Shown here: in pieces, positions 33,147 to 41,809 of the stretch
How the letters are laid out: each line of letters starts with the position of its first letter
Position numbering within the stretch: the first letter of the stretch is position 1
NCBI GenBank assembly: GCA_035448545.1
Contig: DAOTJE010000017.1
Span: 1 to 64,000 of the forward strand
Length of the DNA stretch: 64,000 nt
Direction of reading: 5' to 3'
DNA from: Anaerobaca sp035448545
GTDB lineage: Bacteria; Planctomycetota; Phycisphaerae; Sedimentisphaerales; Anaerobacaceae
The notes under the pieces: generated by a model
What the model saw: the letters and a program-made list of their open reading frames with translations, nothing else
The model's database searches: none
Told to the model about the DNA's origin: nothing
Position numbers and translations under genes: made by a program

Positions 33147-34139
33147 CTATGCGAAGCTGTGGCGAACGGGCTGTTTCTTCAGTTCCGCCAAGGTGGGCAA
33201 CAGCTCGAATGACAGGACGCCAAACGCCTCGGTGAAGCGGTCGATGGTGTGCTGGATCTGGGCCATGGTCCGACCGTGCATCATGGCGAAGAGATTGTAA
33301 AGCCAGCGCGGCACCATGGACGGTGGGATCTGCCGCTCATAGCAATGGCTGACGAGACCCGAGTGGGCGAGCCAGCGGCCGGCCTCGACGATGTGCCCGG
33401 GATCGAGCTGTCCGACGAACATGACGTTGGCGGTGAAGCCGAGCTTATGGTGGTTGAGCACACCTGCAATGCGTCGGATCACGCCGGCCTCCATCAGTTC
33501 GGCCAGCAGCGCGAACATCTCGGCCTCTGCCATCGTCGCCGGAAGCACCGCATCGAACGGACGGCTGGTCACATCGAGACCGTCAGCGAGATTCGTCAAC
33601 AACTGCTTCTGTTCTTCACGCAAGACGACCGGCTCCGTCCCGGGCACCCGCTCGACGTCGCGCAGCAGCACGTCGTCGTCGCTTTCGGCGTCAAAACGCA
33701 CGTCCAGCTTGAAGACGCGCGTCACGGGAAGGCTGTGAAACTCGATATCGAAACGGGCCGCAAGCTCGATTAGATGATGATGGAGCTGCTCGGGGGATTC
33801 GGCCTGGAGGGTGAACCACAGGTTGAACTCGTGCCGGCGCAGGTAGTTGTGCGAAACGCCGGGAAGGGCGTTGACCGCCGCCGTTACGGTCGGTACCTGT
33901 TCGTCCGGCACGTGGGCGGCCACAAGCGTGCTGGCCATGCCCAGTGCGCGCTGGTTGAGCACGGCACAGATGCGCCGAAGCACGCCGCTGGCCTGGAGCT
34001 GCCGCGTCTGATCCAGCGCCTCGGCCTCGGTACAGCCCAAGTCTGCCGCAATCGCCGCAAAGGGTCGCGAAACGAGCGGCAGGCCTCTTTGCAGGCGATT
34101 GCACAGGCGTTTCTGGAAATCGGTCAAGGAGGCGATCAT
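33147..34139 (-). CDS. Siroheme decarboxylase, AhbA-AhbB fused in one chain
   Basis: A 330-residue protein made of two Lrp/AsnC-like siroheme decarboxylase halves. The first (about 1-165) begins QKRLCNRLQRGLPLVSRPFAAIAADLGC and has NYLRRHEFNLWFTLQAE. The second (about 172-330) has LTNLADGLDVTSRPF, GVIRRIAGVLNHHKLGFTANVMF and NLFAMMHGRT. In most organisms AhbA and AhbB are separate 150-170 residue subunits; NirDL-type fusions are known in denitrifiers. The reaction removes the C12 and C18 acetate carboxyls of siroheme to give didecarboxysiroheme. The stop overlaps nothing, but its ATG overlaps the preceding radical SAM gene by 4 bases (ATGA). Automatic tools often misname this an Lrp regulator. 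Confidence 0.88.
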   Translation of the reverse strand: MIASLTDFQKRLCNRLQRGLPLVSRPFAAIAADLGCTEAEALDQTRQLQASGVLRRICAVLNQRALGMASTLVAAHVPDEQVPTVTAAVNALPGVSHNYLRRHEFNLWFTLQAESPEQLHHHLIELAARFDIEFHSLPVTRVFKLDVRFDAESDDDVLLRDVERVPGTEPVVLREEQKQLLTNLADGLDVTSRPFDAVLPATMAEAEMFALLAELMEAGVIRRIAGVLNHHKLGFTANVMFVGQLDPGHIVEAGRWLAHSGLVSHCYERQIPPSMVPRWLYNLFAMMHGRTMAQIQHTIDRFTEAFGVLSFELLPTLAELKKQPVRHSFA

Positions 34140-35173
34140 GGCTGGCCCTTTGGCTTATACCAGCAGACCGGGTCTTCGGTGAGATAATCGCCCGTCATCG
34201 TGTAGGCGCGGGCGCGGCAGCCGCCGCACACCCTGACGTAGGCGCATCGGCCGCACTTGCCTTTGTAAGCCGGCAGGTCGCGAATCTCGCGGAGAAACGG
34301 CGAGTGGTCCCAGATCGCTGCGAAGTCGTAGCCGTTCTCGACGAGATTACCCGCGGACACGTCAAGGAAGCCACATGTCTGGACGTCGCCCCGGTGGCTG
34401 ATGAAGCCGAAACCTCGGCCCCCCATGCATCCGCTGATGTGCACCTTGGGCGATTCGGTGTTCATCTCGCGGAAGAGCCGGGCATACTGAGGTCCACAGG
34501 TCACTCGCAGTTCAATGCCGAGATCGGACCGCAGCCGGAGCAGTTCGCCCAGCAGTTCGGCATACTGATGTGGTTCAAGAATCTCCTCAGTCATCTCCTC
34601 GCCTCGCCCGGTGGGGACCAGGATGAAGGGGTTGTGGCAGTAGGCTCCCAGCCGGCGCGCGAGATCGGCGATGGCGGGCACCTCGTGGAGGTTGCTGCGC
34701 GTGACGGTTGTGTTGATCTGGAAGCGGACGCCCACCCTCCTGGCAGTTTCGGCGGCCCTCAGGACCGTGTCAAACGCACCTTCGGTGCGGCGGAAGGCGT
34801 CGTGCGTCCGGGCGGTAGCGCCGTCGAGCGAGAACGACAGGGCCATCACGCCGGCATCCTTCAGAACTGCCAACGAAGTGTTGTTGAGAGTATAGCCGCA
34901 CGTGGCCATCACCATACGCAGGCCGAGGTCTCGCCCATGCCGCACCAGTTCGATGATGTCGTCGCGCTCGGTGGGCTCGCCCCCGGTCATGATAACGACG
35001 CACTTCTCGTAGGCGGCCACCGCATCGAGGATTCGCTTCCATTGCTGTGTGCTCAACTCGTCGCGTCGCGTCGCGCCGTCTGCGTCCGCCCGACAGTGCC
35101 GGCAATTGAACCGACAACGCCGCGTCACCTCGAATGCAAGCAGGCGAGGCTTGTTGTTCTGCTCGTCTTTCAT
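34136..35173 (-). CDS. ahbD: Radical SAM heme b synthase-like protein (AhbD family)
   Basis: The 345-residue protein has a radical SAM core with C20-x3-C24-x2-C27 in CRFNCRHC, GGEPTERDDI, and a C-terminal SPASM-type cluster region (SGCMGGRG, TCGFLD, GKCGRCAYVRVCGGCRAR) for an auxiliary [4Fe-4S] centre. It matches AhbD, which oxidatively decarboxylates two propionates of Fe-coproporphyrin III to give heme b in the siroheme-dependent pathway. Its end overlaps the fused AhbA-AhbB start, so the two form an operon. AhbC, the intermediate enzyme, is not in the window. A nearby family, NirJ (heme d1), is an alternative, but the pairing fits heme b synthesis. Confidence 0.85.
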   Translation of the reverse strand: MKDEQNNKPRLLAFEVTRRCRFNCRHCRADADGATRRDELSTQQWKRILDAVAAYEKCVVIMTGGEPTERDDIIELVRHGRDLGLRMVMATCGYTLNNTSLAVLKDAGVMALSFSLDGATARTHDAFRRTEGAFDTVLRAAETARRVGVRFQINTTVTRSNLHEVPAIADLARRLGAYCHNPFILVPTGRGEEMTEEILEPHQYAELLGELLRLRSDLGIELRVTCGPQYARLFREMNTESPKVHISGCMGGRGFGFISHRGDVQTCGFLDVSAGNLVENGYDFAAIWDHSPFLREIRDLPAYKGKCGRCAYVRVCGGCRARAYTMTGDYLTEDPVCWYKPKGQP

Positions 35174-35560
35174 GATGCGGTGCTACTCTAACGAACGGTC
35201 CTCTGGCCGTCAATCCGCCCCCGACTACCGTGTCCGAATATGCCCTGCGGGCGGCGAATACGAAGTACAACCTCCCCCGTGCCCCGCAGCGCTTCCCAGT
35301 CTTACGCCTGGGGTGCACCTGCGGTTCGCGATACGCGTCAGGGGAGAGGGGTTCTCGGCACGGCACAGCGGCCCGCTATGGCGCGCCTTCCGGAACAGAT
35401 TGGCGCGAACAGGAACCAGGTTCCCGATGGCAAGAGCGCGGTGCAGATTCTCTGTTTCTTGGCCATTCTTACGCTTGCGCCCTGTGGCCGACCCGCCTGA
35501 AGTACCGGACGTGAGCCATGGGCGGCACAAGATCCAAGAGCATGAGGTGCAGGGTTTGAA
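35174..35560. other. Intergenic, no supported gene
   Basis: Open frames here give Arg/Gly/Pro-rich peptides without family character. No RNA gene is visible. The stretch leads into the integrase remnant and may be leftover from an integrated element. Confidence 0.4.
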
Positions 35561-35752
35561 GTGCTTCAAAGCCACCGCGCCGCTTCGGCTGGAATGAGTC
35601 AGCACGATGTCATGGTTCTGGCCGAACACTCGAGCTTCTCGACCACCCACGAATTCTGCCTTGTCGGGGCGCGTAAGGATGTTGTGGATCGGGCTCGCCA
35701 GGCCGCCAGTTTCTGGTGCCCTGCGATTTTCAGGCACAGGAAGTTGACATGA
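35561..35752 (+). pseudogene. Remnant of a tyrosine recombinase (integrase) C-terminus
   Basis: The frame reads HRAASAGMSQHDVMVLAEHSS, then FSTTHEFCLVGARKDVVDRARQA and stops at TGA 35750-35752. This is the shape of an integrase C-terminal end: the helix before LAGHSSxxTT and the catalytic-tyrosine segment. G is replaced by E in the LAGHS motif and the region of the catalytic Tyr reads EFCL, so the nucleophile is lost. The upstream catalytic domain is absent. It lies 40 bases before tRNA-Arg, a common integration site, so it probably marks a former mobile element. Confidence 0.55.
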
Positions 35753-35792
35753 GGTCAGAGAAGTTGTTCAATGCCAAGGACTTAGAAAATAA

Positions 35793-35866
35793 GCGCCCGT
35801 AGCTCAGTTGGATAGAGCAACGGATTTCTAATCCGTCGGTCGCAGGTTCGAATCCTGCCGGGCGCG
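35793..35866 (+). tRNA. tRNA-Arg (TCT)
   Basis: A 74-base tRNA: acceptor GCGCCCG/CGGGCGC, D-arm GCTC-GAGC, anticodon loop TTTCTAA (anticodon TCT), T-arm GCAGG-TTCGAAT-CCTGC. CCA is not encoded. Confidence 0.96.
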
Positions 35867-36337
35867 TTCAACTCATGCGAATTCAATCCGCTTTCGCGAG
35901 ATCGAGAGAGACGATGATGGACGGATTGCCGAGCGGCGTGTAATGGCCGGTGAAGGCCGGCCTTTCTCAGGATCTTCGTCGCCCACGCGGTCCGTTTCGT
36001 TGGCGGAGTGCAGAGGGGTGCGTCTGCGGGGGCCAGTCCATCTGGGTCGCCCGCACGTCACGAAGTGGCGAACTGAACATGCCCACACAGGCTGTGCGCG
36101 TGATCATATCCTGCACGTCGCCGGCCCTGCACGGAAATGTGCACGGACTGCAATACGGCTTGGGCGGTCAATATTGCTTGATAGCCGCCGGTGGATCGCA
36201 TACGATTGTGTCCGACGCCGTAAGATCGTGGCATCATGTGACCGTGCGGATGGCCGATCTGAGGCCCGGCACGGGAGGTTTGGAATCGATATGACCCAAA
36301 GCAATCATTCCCATTGACCCCAGGAAAGGATCGACAC
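35867..36337. other. Intergenic, no supported gene
   Basis: Short frames on both strands look like chance reading of GC-rich DNA. AGGAAAGGA at about 36322-36330 is the ribosome site of the next gene. No repeat of the tRNA 3' end was found by eye. Confidence 0.45.
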
Positions 36338-37582
36338 GTGGCAGAGCAGAAGAGCAAACCAACGCAAGACCGGGGTATGTCTGCCGGTCGAAGGGCATTT
36401 CTGAAGGCAACGGCGGCATCGGTGGCGTTTCCGTACGTGATTCCGGCATCGGCGTTGGGCAACACCGGCACCACCGCGCCGAGCAACCGCATCGTGATGG
36501 CCGGCATCGGCATCGGCAACATGGGCAGCGGCGACCTGGGTTCCTTCCTGGGACGCGATGACGTCCAGTATGTCGCCGTGTGCGACGTCAAGAGGGACGT
36601 CCGCGAAGGCGCCGTGAACCGTGTGAACCAGAAGTACAACAACCGGGACTGCAAGGCCTACCGTGACTTCCGCGAGGTCATGGTGCGCGACGACATCGAC
36701 GCGGTGCATTGCGCCACGCCCGATCACTGGCACGCGATCATCGTGATCGAGGCCTGCCGCAACGGAAAGGATATCTATTGCCAGAAACCGGAGACCAAGA
36801 CGCTTCGGGAAGGCAAGCTGATGATCGACGCCGCCCGGCGATACAATCGGGTTGTCTCCGGTGGCAGTCAGCGTGTGCTCGAGGACTACCGCCAAGCGGT
36901 TGACGCCTGCTGGAGCGGCAGTAAAGGCGCCGTCCGGTCGATCAACGTCAATGTGGGGCCGTTCCCGACTGACTGCAACAAGCCGGCCGAACCGATCCCC
37001 GACGGCTTCGACTGGGACATGTGGCTGGGTCCGGCCCCTTGGGCGCCGTACCATCCGCATCGGTGCAGCGGCAGCTACAGCATCGATGGCACAAGCTGGC
37101 GGTCCTTCCGAGACTACTCCGGCGGCGGGATGACCGACTGGGGCGCCCATCATTTCGGCGGCGCGACGTTCGCCATGGATGTGCGGGAGATGGAGCCGGA
37201 AGAAGTCATCTTCCACAACGAGAACGGGCGGAAGTTTGCCACATGCCGCTTCCCGAATGGCAAGCTTCTGCACCACAACTACCCGGGCCGGGGCAATCTG
37301 GATGTGGAATTTGCGGGAGATCCAATTCCTTCGAAACCGGTTCCGGGCTACGCCGGAACCGGCGGCATCTACGGCGACTTCATCGATTGCGTCAAGACGC
37401 GCCGCCGGCCCTTCCGTGACATTGAATACGCGGTCCACACCGCGAACGTCTGTCACCTGTTCCTGGCGGCCTACGAACTGGAGCGGTCCCTCAAGTGGGA
37501 TACAGCCAGGCAGCAGTTTGTAAACGACGACGAAGCCAATCGCCTTGTTGATGTGGCCAGACGAGAGCCGTGGGTGATCTGA
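36338..37582 (+). CDS. Tat-exported Gfo/Idh/MocA-family oxidoreductase
   Basis: A 414-residue NAD-dependent sugar oxidoreductase-like protein. GTG at 36338 is preferred because AGGAAAGGA lies 7 bases upstream; ATG 36377 is an alternative. The Tat signal reads AGRRAFLKATAASVAFPYVIP. The Rossmann part begins RIVMAGIGIGNMGSGDL, and the family's cofactor/active-site motif is CQKPETKTLREGKLMIDAA (the EKP position here is QKP). The C-terminal catalytic domain has TDWGAHHFGGA. It is exported, as many planctomycete relatives are. Substrate unknown; probably a sugar or sugar acid freed from polysaccharide. The HEAT-repeat gene follows by 32 bases. Confidence 0.92.
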   Translation: MAEQKSKPTQDRGMSAGRRAFLKATAASVAFPYVIPASALGNTGTTAPSNRIVMAGIGIGNMGSGDLGSFLGRDDVQYVAVCDVKRDVREGAVNRVNQKYNNRDCKAYRDFREVMVRDDIDAVHCATPDHWHAIIVIEACRNGKDIYCQKPETKTLREGKLMIDAARRYNRVVSGGSQRVLEDYRQAVDACWSGSKGAVRSINVNVGPFPTDCNKPAEPIPDGFDWDMWLGPAPWAPYHPHRCSGSYSIDGTSWRSFRDYSGGGMTDWGAHHFGGATFAMDVREMEPEEVIFHNENGRKFATCRFPNGKLLHHNYPGRGNLDVEFAGDPIPSKPVPGYAGTGGIYGDFIDCVKTRRRPFRDIEYAVHTANVCHLFLAAYELERSLKWDTARQQFVNDDEANRLVDVARREPWVI

Positions 37583-37614
37583 AAACGCGACCATTGCGAC
37601 GTGGAGAAATGACG

Positions 37615-38409
37615 ATGACGAACGAACAGATTGCGAAAATGACCCTGACGGCAGGAGCGGCGACCCTGGTCGCGGCCGGCGCAGTGGCTCAGACGAATTC
37701 GGCCGAAGTGAATAAGGCATTCGAAACCCTCAAGACCTATGACTGGGGCGCGGACCGCGCGACGTTGAATCCGATCGACCATGCGATTATTGCGACGCAC
37801 AGCGATGCGGTGGCACGACAGGCTTTGGAGAAGAAACTGGTGGACGCGCTGGCCGGTGGCCTTTCCCGGTCCGCACAGGACTACGTGTGCCGCAAGCTGA
37901 GGGTGGTGGGCACGAGCCAGTCGGTAGATGCACTGGCCGCTCTCTTGACCGATGAGAAGACCTCACACATCGCCCGCTACGCTCTGGAGCGGATGCCGGG
38001 TGCCGAGGCGATCGCGGCGATGCGGGACGCGTTGCCGAAGGTCGGCGGCAAGCTTCGGGCAGGGGTGATCGGCTCGCTGGGCGTACGTCGTGACGAGGCA
38101 AGCGTCGCGGCCATCGCGGCGTTTCTCGGCGACCCCGACAAAGACGTGGCCCGGGCGGCGGCCCAGGCGCTGGCCATGATCGGGACGCCGGCGGCGGCCG
38201 ACGCGCTGAGCGAGTTTGCGAAGACGGCTCCGGCCGACATGAAGGTGCCGGTCGCCGACGCGCGCCTGCTCTGTGCCGAGCAGTTGCTGGCCGACGGAGC
38301 CAAGTCCGAGGCGTTGGCGTTATACAAGGCGCTCAATGGCAGCGACCAGCCCCCGCAGGTCAGGGTCGCCGCGATCAAGGGAATGCTGGCCGCTTCGACA
38401 AAGAAGTAG
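37615..38409 (+). CDS. HEAT-repeat protein
   Basis: About 264 residues. The N-terminus has a hydrophobic stretch, MTLTAGAATLVAAGAVAQ, that could be a weak signal. The rest is built of helical pairs typical of HEAT/PBS-lyase repeats: DALAALLTDEKTSHIARYALERM, AAMRDALPKVGGKLRAGVIGSLG and VAAIAAFLGDPDKDVARAAAQALAMIG. These are scaffolds for protein contacts and have no catalytic residues. ATG at 37615 follows GGAG by 8 bases. It probably shares an operon with the oxidoreductase upstream and may assemble secreted enzymes. The next gene converges. Confidence 0.82.
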   Translation: MTNEQIAKMTLTAGAATLVAAGAVAQTNSAEVNKAFETLKTYDWGADRATLNPIDHAIIATHSDAVARQALEKKLVDALAGGLSRSAQDYVCRKLRVVGTSQSVDALAALLTDEKTSHIARYALERMPGAEAIAAMRDALPKVGGKLRAGVIGSLGVRRDEASVAAIAAFLGDPDKDVARAAAQALAMIGTPAAADALSEFAKTAPADMKVPVADARLLCAEQLLADGAKSEALALYKALNGSDQPPQVRVAAIKGMLAASTKK

Positions 38410-38527
38410 GACCGCAGGGTGCAGGCCGGCGAATCCGTGAGGGCCGGTGGCCGAGGCGGCCGCATCGCGCGGGTCGGGCGGTCCGCCGCAGGCGGATTGC
38501 GATCGTGCATGTCGTCGTCCGACGGGT

Positions 38528-40390
38528 TTATCGTTGTGCCTGGAAGACACGGTAGGAATGCGGCGGCAGGGTGACCTCGAACATGCTGCCGGAGACGCGT
38601 TGCCATGGACTCTGCGGCAGCACACGGGCGGGAACGGCCTGGCCGCTGATTATGTCCGTCAATGCGGCCGTCTGATTCTTTGTCCACACCTGTACGTCCA
38701 CCGGTTCATCGCGGAAGGACTCCACGATGAACGTGCCGTTGTCGTACACGAACAGGGAGACCTGGGCTGGTCCGTGCAGACGCACGGACAGATCCCGACA
38801 GAGCGTGTCTCTAATCCGGTCCAGGACCCCCGCCGGCAGGTGGTACAGGTCCGTGAAGCTCTCGGGAATGGTCAGCACGTACAGGGTTCCTCCGCCGTAA
38901 GAGGCCGAGTGCAGCATGGGCCAGCCGTTGGTTTCGTCCAGGGCCGAGACCTCTTCCCATGAGTCGTTGGTCAGGTACTGGATCTGCGGGATAACCATCG
39001 CAGCTCCCGCCTCGGTGGTGGGGCCCCAGCCCGCCCGGAAGTCTTTCACAATCGCTTTGCGGCCGGTGACCTGCATCTCCACGATTGACTCGATGCCCTT
39101 GCCCTGCAAAGCACCGAGCAGGCCCGACGTGATCATCACCTGTTTGCCCTGCATCAGATGCGCCTTGATCTTGCCCACGAGGTCGGGGTCGGATTTCGCG
39201 GTCTCCGCCAGGAAGACCATATTGGCGTCCGTCGGAAACTCCGGCGTCAGATCCATGGGCACGCCGCACATGCCCACGTAGTTGTGCAGAAAGTCCTCAC
39301 CGGTGGAGTGACAGGGCTTGTAGCTCCTGATACCCACCGGCTGGCCGAGCTGGCCCAGGAAACGGTCCACCCGCTCGAAGGTCACGCCCGCCGCCCGGGC
39401 GAACATGTTCGGCTGATATGTGCTGCCGTCGGCCAGTTGGATGGGCGCCTTGATCGCGTCGAAGTCGAAGCTGGTTTGTTCGTCCTGCCACGTGGCCCGC
39501 AGGTTCGACGGGACCGGACGCGTGATCTGGCGGATGTCGAACAGGGTGATCTCCGGGGCCTTGGCGAACAGCGTCAGCCAGAGTTGTTCGGCGTAGCGGT
39601 CCATCGTCGGCAGGCCGCCGGTATCGACCCAGCCGCCGAAGTTGCCGCCGGGCTTGAGGTTCTCGAAGTAGCGGAAGATCAGATAACCCAGATACGGCTG
39701 GAGGTGCTGGTTGCCGGACGGATCGCGGGTCTCGGTGCCGGTGTAGAGGCCGTCGAACAGGGCCGGCTCTTTCTCCAGATGGAAGCCCAGGCCCTGGAAG
39801 TGTTCGTACCAGTTGGGGTACTTGATCACGACCTTGACCTTGGGGTTGACCGCCCTGGCGGGCGCGAAGATCAGGCTCCGGGCCGCCTCTTCCATGAGGT
39901 CCAGGCGATATTTGGTCCAGGATTTGTCGCCTTTGCCGGCGATGCAGAGCCGGCATTTGCAGTTCGTGAAGAAGAAATCGTCCAGAATCAGCTCGTCGAA
40001 GTGGCGCGCCGTGTGCTCGACGATTTCCTTGACCTTTTTCCGGTGTTCGGGATTGGTGTAGCAGAAGGTCTCGAACCGGTTGCGCTCGTTGACTGTCAGG
40101 GTGATGCCGCCGGCGGTGCGAATCCCGCGCTCGCGGAAGTAAGCCTTGGCCTGGTTGAGGGTCTCGTCGTCGACGATCAGCAGGTCGCGATGGGTCTCCA
40201 GGTACACCTTGTCCACGTGGACCTGCTTCGTGATGTCCTGCCAGCGTGAATCCAACCAGTTCCGGTCCGCCATCTCTCTGGTCTCATACGCCCGGCAGTA
40301 TACTGCCACGGCGAAGTTCTCATAGGCGTCCGCTCCAGGACACCACATGGATGCGAGCAGGATCATCCAGGCCGCGTTGCGTGTTCTCAT
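38528..40390 (-). CDS. Secreted glycosidase-like protein of unrecognised family
   Basis: A 620-residue protein with a signal peptide (about 1-22, ending GADAYE). The following 350 residues look like a TIM-barrel: VDKVYLETHRDLLIVDDETL, HFDELILDDFFFTNCKCRLC and PKVKVVIKYPNWYEHFQGLGFH fit beta-alpha units of a glycoside hydrolase, with an acidic DD pair after a strand. A Cys-x-Cys-x2-Cys cluster at the same place may bind metal. The last 250 residues resemble a beta-galactosidase-type trimerisation/GATase-like domain and a C-terminal beta sandwich. I cannot assign a GH number. GGAG precedes the ATG by 8 bases. It is beside two sugar-oxidoreductase genes. Confidence 0.7.
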   Translation of the reverse strand: MRTRNAAWMILLASMWCPGADAYENFAVAVYCRAYETREMADRNWLDSRWQDITKQVHVDKVYLETHRDLLIVDDETLNQAKAYFRERGIRTAGGITLTVNERNRFETFCYTNPEHRKKVKEIVEHTARHFDELILDDFFFTNCKCRLCIAGKGDKSWTKYRLDLMEEAARSLIFAPARAVNPKVKVVIKYPNWYEHFQGLGFHLEKEPALFDGLYTGTETRDPSGNQHLQPYLGYLIFRYFENLKPGGNFGGWVDTGGLPTMDRYAEQLWLTLFAKAPEITLFDIRQITRPVPSNLRATWQDEQTSFDFDAIKAPIQLADGSTYQPNMFARAAGVTFERVDRFLGQLGQPVGIRSYKPCHSTGEDFLHNYVGMCGVPMDLTPEFPTDANMVFLAETAKSDPDLVGKIKAHLMQGKQVMITSGLLGALQGKGIESIVEMQVTGRKAIVKDFRAGWGPTTEAGAAMVIPQIQYLTNDSWEEVSALDETNGWPMLHSASYGGGTLYVLTIPESFTDLYHLPAGVLDRIRDTLCRDLSVRLHGPAQVSLFVYDNGTFIVESFRDEPVDVQVWTKNQTAALTDIISGQAVPARVLPQSPWQRVSGSMFEVTLPPHSYRVFQAQR

Positions 40391-40411
40391 CTTGTCGTCT
40401 CCGCTATGCCG

Positions 40412-41809
40412 TCACAGTCTCCACGGGCTGCGCGTGGCGCGGGCCAGCAGGCGCGTGGCCTCCGGGTCGCCGACGAACTCTTCCTTTGCGGGATCCCATT
40501 TCAGCGAGCGTCCGAGCTTGTAGGCGAGGATGGTCAGATGTCCCAACGAGGCGCCGCGATGGCCGATCTCCGGAGGGCAATTCGGCTGGCGTCGCGTGCG
40601 AATGCAGTCGAACCAGTTGGCGTGATGATCGTTGTCGCCGATGTTCACCTCGCGCGTCGTCAGTTTCATCCGCCCGAAGAGGTCCTCGGGGCCGCCCTCG
40701 ATTGGCCCGCCGGTGCTCATCGACGTGACCCAGCCTTGCTCGCCGACGAACACGCCGCCGAAATTGCCTTCCAGCCGGGCGTTTGAGGGCACGGCTTTGT
40801 AGACATTCTTCACCATGCCCCAGTGGTCCACCAGGTGCAGGAGCGTGCCGTTGGCGTAGCGGCAGGTGAGCGTCGGGTACTGACCCGCGCTCGGGTGGAT
40901 GAACTCGACCGGCCCGCTGTTCTCGGCGCCCAGGGCATACTGAATCACGTCCGCGGCGTGCGAGTGGTACCAAGTGACTGCGCCGGCGCCGAAATCATCG
41001 TGGAACGCCCAAGGCACTACGCCGGGAATCGGGTTTCGGTGGAAGGCGCTATTGTACGGTTGCCAGGGGGCGGGACCGACCCACAGGTCCCAGTCCAGTC
41101 CCTCGGCCGCCGGCTCGGCCGCCAGCGCCGGGCTCACAGGCGCGTACGAACGACCGAAGTTCTCGCCCAAGGGCTGCCAGAGTGTGAAGACCGACTTGAC
41201 CTTGCCCAGCCCGCCGCTTCGCACGAACGCGCAGACCTGGCGAATTGTCGAAATGGAGCGGTACTGCGTCCCGGTCTGGAAGATCCGGCTGTACCGTTGC
41301 GCCGTCTGGACCAATCGGCGGCCTTCGCGGATGGTCAGCGAGATCGGTTTTTCGCAGTAGACGTCCTTGCCGGCTTCCATTGCGTGAATCGATTGCATCG
41401 CGTGCCAATGGTCCGGCGTGACGATGACGACGGCGTCGATGTCCGGGCGGGCCAGCAGCTCGCGGTAGTCGTTGTAGCTGTCGCAGCCGTGATACGTGCC
41501 GGCAGGGCGGCGGGCGGCGTAGGCGGCCTCGACGCGCTGCTTGCCCTCGTTGCGGCGCACCGCGTCCACGTCGCAGACGGCCAGTACCTGGATCTCGGAG
41601 TCGCCGGCCAAGCGGTGCAGGTGGCCCTGGCCCATGCACCCGTGCCCGATCAGGCCAACGGTGATCCGTTCGCTCGGTGCAGTGCTTCCTTCCGCACTCC
41701 ACACGGAGGAGGGAACAACCCAGGGGATGACGACTGCGCTCGAGAGAGCCGCCGTGCGCGCCATGAAGCTGCGACGTGTGCAATGATCGCGACGTGTCCC
41801 TTGTGTCAT
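40412..41809 (-). CDS. Tat-exported Gfo/Idh/MocA-family oxidoreductase
   Basis: The protein (465 residues) has a Tat signal, TRRSFMARTAALSSAVVIPWVVP, and a Rossmann domain starting RITVGLIGHGCMGQGHL. The family motif is intact: CEKPISLTIREGRRLVQTA, with the EKP lysine. The C-terminal sugar-binding half has DVIQYALGAENSGPVEF, and the end is like the 36338 gene (ATRLLARATRSPW). GGAGG precedes the ATG. Its start overlaps the ThuA gene stop by ATGA, so both are translated together. It likely oxidises or isomerises a sugar in the periplasm. It shares family and export route with 36338-37582 but is a distant paralogue. Confidence 0.92.
   Translation of the reverse strand: MTQGTRRDHCTRRSFMARTAALSSAVVIPWVVPSSVWSAEGSTAPSERITVGLIGHGCMGQGHLHRLAGDSEIQVLAVCDVDAVRRNEGKQRVEAAYAARRPAGTYHGCDSYNDYRELLARPDIDAVVIVTPDHWHAMQSIHAMEAGKDVYCEKPISLTIREGRRLVQTAQRYSRIFQTGTQYRSISTIRQVCAFVRSGGLGKVKSVFTLWQPLGENFGRSYAPVSPALAAEPAAEGLDWDLWVGPAPWQPYNSAFHRNPIPGVVPWAFHDDFGAGAVTWYHSHAADVIQYALGAENSGPVEFIHPSAGQYPTLTCRYANGTLLHLVDHWGMVKNVYKAVPSNARLEGNFGGVFVGEQGWVTSMSTGGPIEGGPEDLFGRMKLTTREVNIGDNDHHANWFDCIRTRRQPNCPPEIGHRGASLGHLTILAYKLGRSLKWDPAKEEFVGDPEATRLLARATRSPWRL

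Noticed and set aside
33147..34139. Lrp/AsnC transcription regulator
   Set aside because: Both halves match siroheme decarboxylase sequence, and the gene is coupled to AhbD.
35174..35560. Small genes encoding Arg-rich peptides
   Set aside because: There is no ribosome site, hydrophobic core or family feature; all frames are equally rich in Arg/Gly/Pro.
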